Shown piece after piece: positions 60,851 to 64,000 of a DNA stretch of 64,000 bases (position 1 is its first letter; the number at the start of each line of letters is the position of its first letter). The stretch covers positions 186,001 to 250,000 of the forward strand of contig NZ_JAFEVZ010000004.1 of NCBI RefSeq assembly GCF_022802975.1, given 5' to 3'. Under the pieces are notes generated by a model, which saw only the letters and a program-made list of their open reading frames with translations, was not told where the DNA came from and did not search any database. This DNA comes from Flavobacterium pectinovorum. GTDB taxonomy: Bacteria; Bacteroidota; Bacteroidia; Flavobacteriales; Flavobacteriaceae. The position numbers were made by a program, and so were the translations under genes.

Positions 60851-62167
60851 CTACACTTCTACCTTTTTCATTCTTGGAACTAAAATATGCATGATAAGCC
60901 AGGCTAATAAATAAGCAGCTCCGCAGATACAAAACATAATAAAGTAACCTGTTTCAATTTTACCTAATTTAGTATAGTAAACAAACATATTTTTTTGCAC
61001 CACTAAAGTAAGTAAAAATCCACCGACAGCTCCAAACATACCCCCTATTCCGGTAACTGATGCAGTTGCTTTTTTAGGAAACATATCAGATACTGTTGTA
61101 AAAATATTAGCACTCCAGGCCTGATGCGCTGAAACTGCTAACCCAATAACCAAAACAGCCAACCACATATTAATAGTTCCTAAATATTGAGAAAACAATA
61201 CAGGCAAGACAGCAAATGCATACAACAACATACTTGTTTTACGAGCTTTATAAGCAGGCCAGTTTTTTTCAATTAATTTTAATGGAAGCCAGCCTCCAAA
61301 AACACTTCCAATACTTCCAATCACATAAACCAATGCACATGGCCAAATAATTTCAGTAGCCGAAAGTTTGTATTGTTTCATCAGGAAATCAGGCAACCAG
61401 AATAAATAAAACCACCAAATAGGATCTGTTAATAATTTTCCAATTGCAAAAGCCCAGGTTTGACGAAAAGTCAACAATTTAAACCAAGAAACCTTCTCTG
61501 TATCTTCTGCTTCAATTACATCAGTTTTATCAGCATTAATATATTCAAATTCTGCTTGCGACAAACGTTTTTGCTTTTCGGGTACTTCATATAAAACAAA
61601 CCACAAGGCCAGCCATACAAAACCGATAATTCCGGTAGCAATGAAAGCCCATTGCCAGCCATAATTTTCAGCAATAAAAGGCACCGATAACGGAACAATT
61701 ATAGCTCCAATATTACTTCCCGAATTAAAGATTCCTGTTGCCAAAGCACGCTCTTTTTGAGGAAACCATTCGGCTGTAGCTTTTATAGCCGCAGGAAAAT
61801 TCCCTGCCTCTGTAATTCCTAAAAATATTCGCGCAATTATAAATCCTCCTGTACCCGTTGCAAATGCATGACCAACCGCTGCTAAACTCCATAAACCCGT
61901 TGCGATTGCATAACCTAATTTTGTACCTAGTTTATCAATAACTCCACCTGCAACCAGCATTCCAAATGCATAGGCAATTTTAAATGCCAATTCAATATTA
62001 GAATAATCTATTACCTCTTGTTCCGGAGTCCAATGAAAAGCCTCTGCCAAAAAAGGTCTTAGATAACTGATTACATTTCGATCTAAATAATTTACGGTAG
62101 TAGCAAAAAAAACGAGGCTACATATTGTCCAGCGATATTTCCCTATCGCTGCGTTGGTTTGGTTCAT
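60851..62167 (-). CDS. exuT: MFS hexuronate transporter (ExuT-type), second copy
   Basis: This 438-residue, 12-helix proton symporter of the anion:cation symporter family resembles E. coli ExuT. Signatures are TVNYLDRNVISYL in helix 1, ITEAGNFPAAIKATAEWFP and AHQAWSANIFTTVSDMFPKKA. It imports galacturonate or related uronates across the inner membrane. It lies 45 bases downstream of the other transporter and probably shares its promoter. Identity between the two is moderate, so they may differ in substrate, for example galacturonate versus unsaturated monouronate. Confidence 0.9.
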   Translation of the reverse strand: MNQTNAAIGKYRWTICSLVFFATTVNYLDRNVISYLRPFLAEAFHWTPEQEVIDYSNIELAFKIAYAFGMLVAGGVIDKLGTKLGYAIATGLWSLAAVGHAFATGTGGFIIARIFLGITEAGNFPAAIKATAEWFPQKERALATGIFNSGSNIGAIIVPLSVPFIAENYGWQWAFIATGIIGFVWLALWFVLYEVPEKQKRLSQAEFEYINADKTDVIEAEDTEKVSWFKLLTFRQTWAFAIGKLLTDPIWWFYLFWLPDFLMKQYKLSATEIIWPCALVYVIGSIGSVFGGWLPLKLIEKNWPAYKARKTSMLLYAFAVLPVLFSQYLGTINMWLAVLVIGLAVSAHQAWSANIFTTVSDMFPKKATASVTGIGGMFGAVGGFLLTLVVQKNMFVYYTKLGKIETGYFIMFCICGAAYLLAWLIMHILVPRMKKVEV

Positions 62168-62212
62168 AATTTCGGTTGGTTTGGTTGGTTAGTCTAGTCA
62201 GCATAAATCTTT

Positions 62213-63658
62213 TTAAAGATCTGTAATAGGTGCATATTTCGGCACTAAAGATTTCATAACAATCCAGCCTGTTAAATAACAAACAGCACAGATTGAAAAA
62301 ATAATAAAATATCCGGCTTCAATACCCTCAAAGCCCATAAATGACATATTTGTATCTTTACTGTAATCAAACAGTAATCCTGATCCTTTATTAATCAAAG
62401 TAGAACCAATACCCCCGGCTAAACCTCCAATACCTGTAATGGTTGCGATTGCTTTTTTAGGAAACATATCCCCTACAGTTGTAAAAATATTAGCAGACCA
62501 TGATTGGTGAGCTGCTCCGGCAATACCGATAATGATTACCGGAATCCAGTAACTGATATACCCTAAAGGCTGTGCGATTAAAGCTAATAACGGAAAGAAT
62601 GCAAAAATCAGCATCGCTCTCATTCTTCCTTCATAAGGATTCATACCTTTCTTTTCAACAAAATAAGTTGGAAGCCATCCTCCAATAATTGATAATAAAG
62701 TAATCATGTATAAAACAAATAAGGGCAAGGCAGCTTCTGTAGAATCCATTCCGTAAACCGAACTTAAATAAGCAGGAGTCCAGAACAAGAAGAACCACCA
62801 AACACCATCTGTCATGAATTTACCAAAAGCAAAAGCCCAGGTTTGTTTGTATTTAAAACAATCAGCAAGAGAAACCTTTGTTTTGGTTTCAGGCACATAA
62901 CCTGCTATTTTACTGTCTGCAATATCATCTTGTTGAATATAAGCTAATTCTGCAGCGTTAACTTTTGGGTGTTTCTCAGGCTTGTCATACATAAAAACCC
63001 AAAATCCCATCCACACAAAACCTAAAGCTCCAATGATAATAAATGCCATTTCCCAACCAAAAGCCTTAGCAATGAAAGGAATAGTAATAGGCGCAGCCAA
63101 AGCTCCTACTGTTGCTCCGGCATTAAATATACTGGTTGAAAATGCTCTGTCTTTTTTAGGAAAATATTCGGCAGTGGTTTTAATTGCAGCAGGAAAATTC
63201 CCGGCTTCTCCAACAGCCAAAACAAAACGTGCAAAAATAAACAGGGTAACACTCACATTAATTACCAATGCTGTGTCATTTACTGTATGAATTGCATCTT
63301 TTGCACCTTCAAAACCTACAAACCAGTCTCCTGTGATAATACCTGAAGTTGCAATACCACAAAATGCATGTAAACACGCTCCTAAAGACCATATTCCAAT
63401 AGCCCATAAAAATCCTTTTTTAGTATCCAGCCAATCCACAAATCTTCCTGCAAACAATAAAGAAACAGCATAAAAAATAGAAAACAACGCAGTAATGTTT
63501 CCATAATCATTATTCGTCCAGTGAAATTCTGGCGCAATAAAATCGCTCCACGTCAACGAAAGAACTTGTCTGTCTAAATAATTAATGGTTGTTGCAAAAA
63601 ACAACAATGCGCAAATACTCCAGCGATAATTTCCAATAGATTTGTTGGTTTGACTCAT
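62213..63658 (-). CDS. exuT: MFS hexuronate transporter (ExuT-type), first copy
   Basis: This 481-residue anion:cation symporter has TINYLDRQVLSLTW, VGEAGNFPAAIKTTAEYFPKKD and AHQSWSANIFTTVGDMFPKKA. It is longer than its neighbour because of an extra loop near residues 115-140 (DWFVGFEGAKDAIHTVND) and a longer region before the last helices (SGLLFDYSKDTNMSFMG). It is the first gene of the uronate block, with an operator-linked promoter about 140 bases upstream. Its substrate is inferred to be galacturonate or an unsaturated uronate. Confidence 0.9.
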   Translation of the reverse strand: MSQTNKSIGNYRWSICALLFFATTINYLDRQVLSLTWSDFIAPEFHWTNNDYGNITALFSIFYAVSLLFAGRFVDWLDTKKGFLWAIGIWSLGACLHAFCGIATSGIITGDWFVGFEGAKDAIHTVNDTALVINVSVTLFIFARFVLAVGEAGNFPAAIKTTAEYFPKKDRAFSTSIFNAGATVGALAAPITIPFIAKAFGWEMAFIIIGALGFVWMGFWVFMYDKPEKHPKVNAAELAYIQQDDIADSKIAGYVPETKTKVSLADCFKYKQTWAFAFGKFMTDGVWWFFLFWTPAYLSSVYGMDSTEAALPLFVLYMITLLSIIGGWLPTYFVEKKGMNPYEGRMRAMLIFAFFPLLALIAQPLGYISYWIPVIIIGIAGAAHQSWSANIFTTVGDMFPKKAIATITGIGGLAGGIGSTLINKGSGLLFDYSKDTNMSFMGFEGIEAGYFIIFSICAVCYLTGWIVMKSLVPKYAPITDL

Positions 63659-63795
63659 AGTAACTATGTTTGTTTTGGTTATAAAAAACCTTTAAATTAA
63701 TTTAAAAACTAATGTTTCTACATTTTATGTAAATCGATTTCGTTGTTAAATTAAAAAATTTCAAAAATAAATTAATTACAACAGAAACCGAATAA

Positions 63796-63809
63796 TGTAA
63801 TCGATTGCA
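63796..63809. promoter_or_regulatory. LacI-type operator, exuT genes
   Basis: TGTAATCGATTGCA is identical to the kduI operator and placed the same way, directly downstream of the -7 box. Confidence 0.8.
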
Positions 63810-63817
63810 CAAATATA
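63810..63817 (-). promoter_or_regulatory. -7 promoter box for the exuT genes
   Basis: The minus strand reads TATATTTG, an exact TAnnTTTG match abutting the operator. It implies a leader of about 145 bases. Confidence 0.65.
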
Positions 63818-64000
63818 AGTTTAAATACTTATATTCCAAATAAATTACTTAAAAAATTATTTCACGCCACAAATTAAACATATATAGTAAAAAAACAGAT
63901 ATAATATTACATAATAAATAATACTTTTGTTAAATCAAACCCAGTTAAAAATTCTTTTAAAACATTGATATAATAACACATAAAACCTCTTATTGAGATT

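Larger units (their letters stand above)
63659..64000. other. upstream region of the uronate block with operators; end of window
   Basis: This 342-base spacer has a leftward promoter with operator (63796-63817). It also has a weaker operator-like AAATCGATTT at 63731-63740 inside the leader, and a rightward -7 box TACTTTTG at 63922-63929 that may serve a gene beyond the window. No coding frame is seen. Confidence 0.55.

Overview
The window looks like chromosomal DNA from a Flavobacterium-like member of the Bacteroidota. The evidence is AT-rich codon use, promoters with the TAnnTTTG -7 box, a SusC/SusD pair, a type IX secretion sorting domain, signal peptides ending in AQ/SQ, and the repeat-rich spacers common in this genus. 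Nothing points to a phage, plasmid or integrative element.

Layout. Bases 1-8900 are housekeeping: the end of a transglutaminase/DUF3857-type protein, a leftward mnmA - S8 protease - flavin oxidoreductase - small secreted protein run, a MORN-repeat protein and a fatty-acyl-CoA ligase. Bases 8943-11846 are a leftward three-gene secreted-copper operon (tyrosinase, a Cys/His/Met-containing small protein, a cupredoxin-like protein). At 12116-12739 lies a gene interrupted by one in-frame amber codon.

Bases 13186-18954 are the most unusual region, an RNA repair and surveillance cassette. It contains rtcB (RNA ligase), a roughly 400-base array of noncoding RNAs on the minus strand, ro60/rsr (TROVE + vWA), a divergent HD-domain hydrolase and a WYL-domain regulator. 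The array holds Y-RNA-like molecules. The first carries a circularly permuted tRNA mimic with T-arm, 7-bp acceptor stem closed by a loop, and D-arm, all mounted on a Ro60-type stem with an internal loop. The same 23-bp palindrome (ACTGCGC-N9-GCGCAGT) sits at identical distance from a -7 box ahead of both the RNA array and ro60, and also lies in the divergent promoter region of the HD gene.

Bases 19184-25823 are a MarR-controlled beta-oxidation operon in the fadN-fadA-fadE order, with a four-helix-bundle gene framed by inverted repeats inserted before fadE. Bases 25902-34922 are small stress and envelope genes: two damaged genes (a porin-like protein and a DUF4251 protein), a META lipoprotein, Cu/Zn superoxide dismutase, a LETM1-related protein, carbonic anhydrase with a SulP transporter, and divergent dps and oxyR.

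Bases 35009-63658 form a complete pectin utilisation locus. A leftward ten-gene operon (GH28, SusC, SusD, esterase, two GH105, GH43, PL10, GH28, CE12-type esterase) imports and degrades pectin. Two tandem LacI regulators follow. A second leftward block (two ExuT-type transporters, kduI, kduD, uxaC, kdgK, eda, uxaB, uxaA) takes galacturonate and unsaturated uronate to pyruvate and glyceraldehyde 3-phosphate. A shared operator (TGTAATCGATTRCA) lies directly downstream of the -7 box at three of its promoters, with variant copies upstream of both LacI genes.
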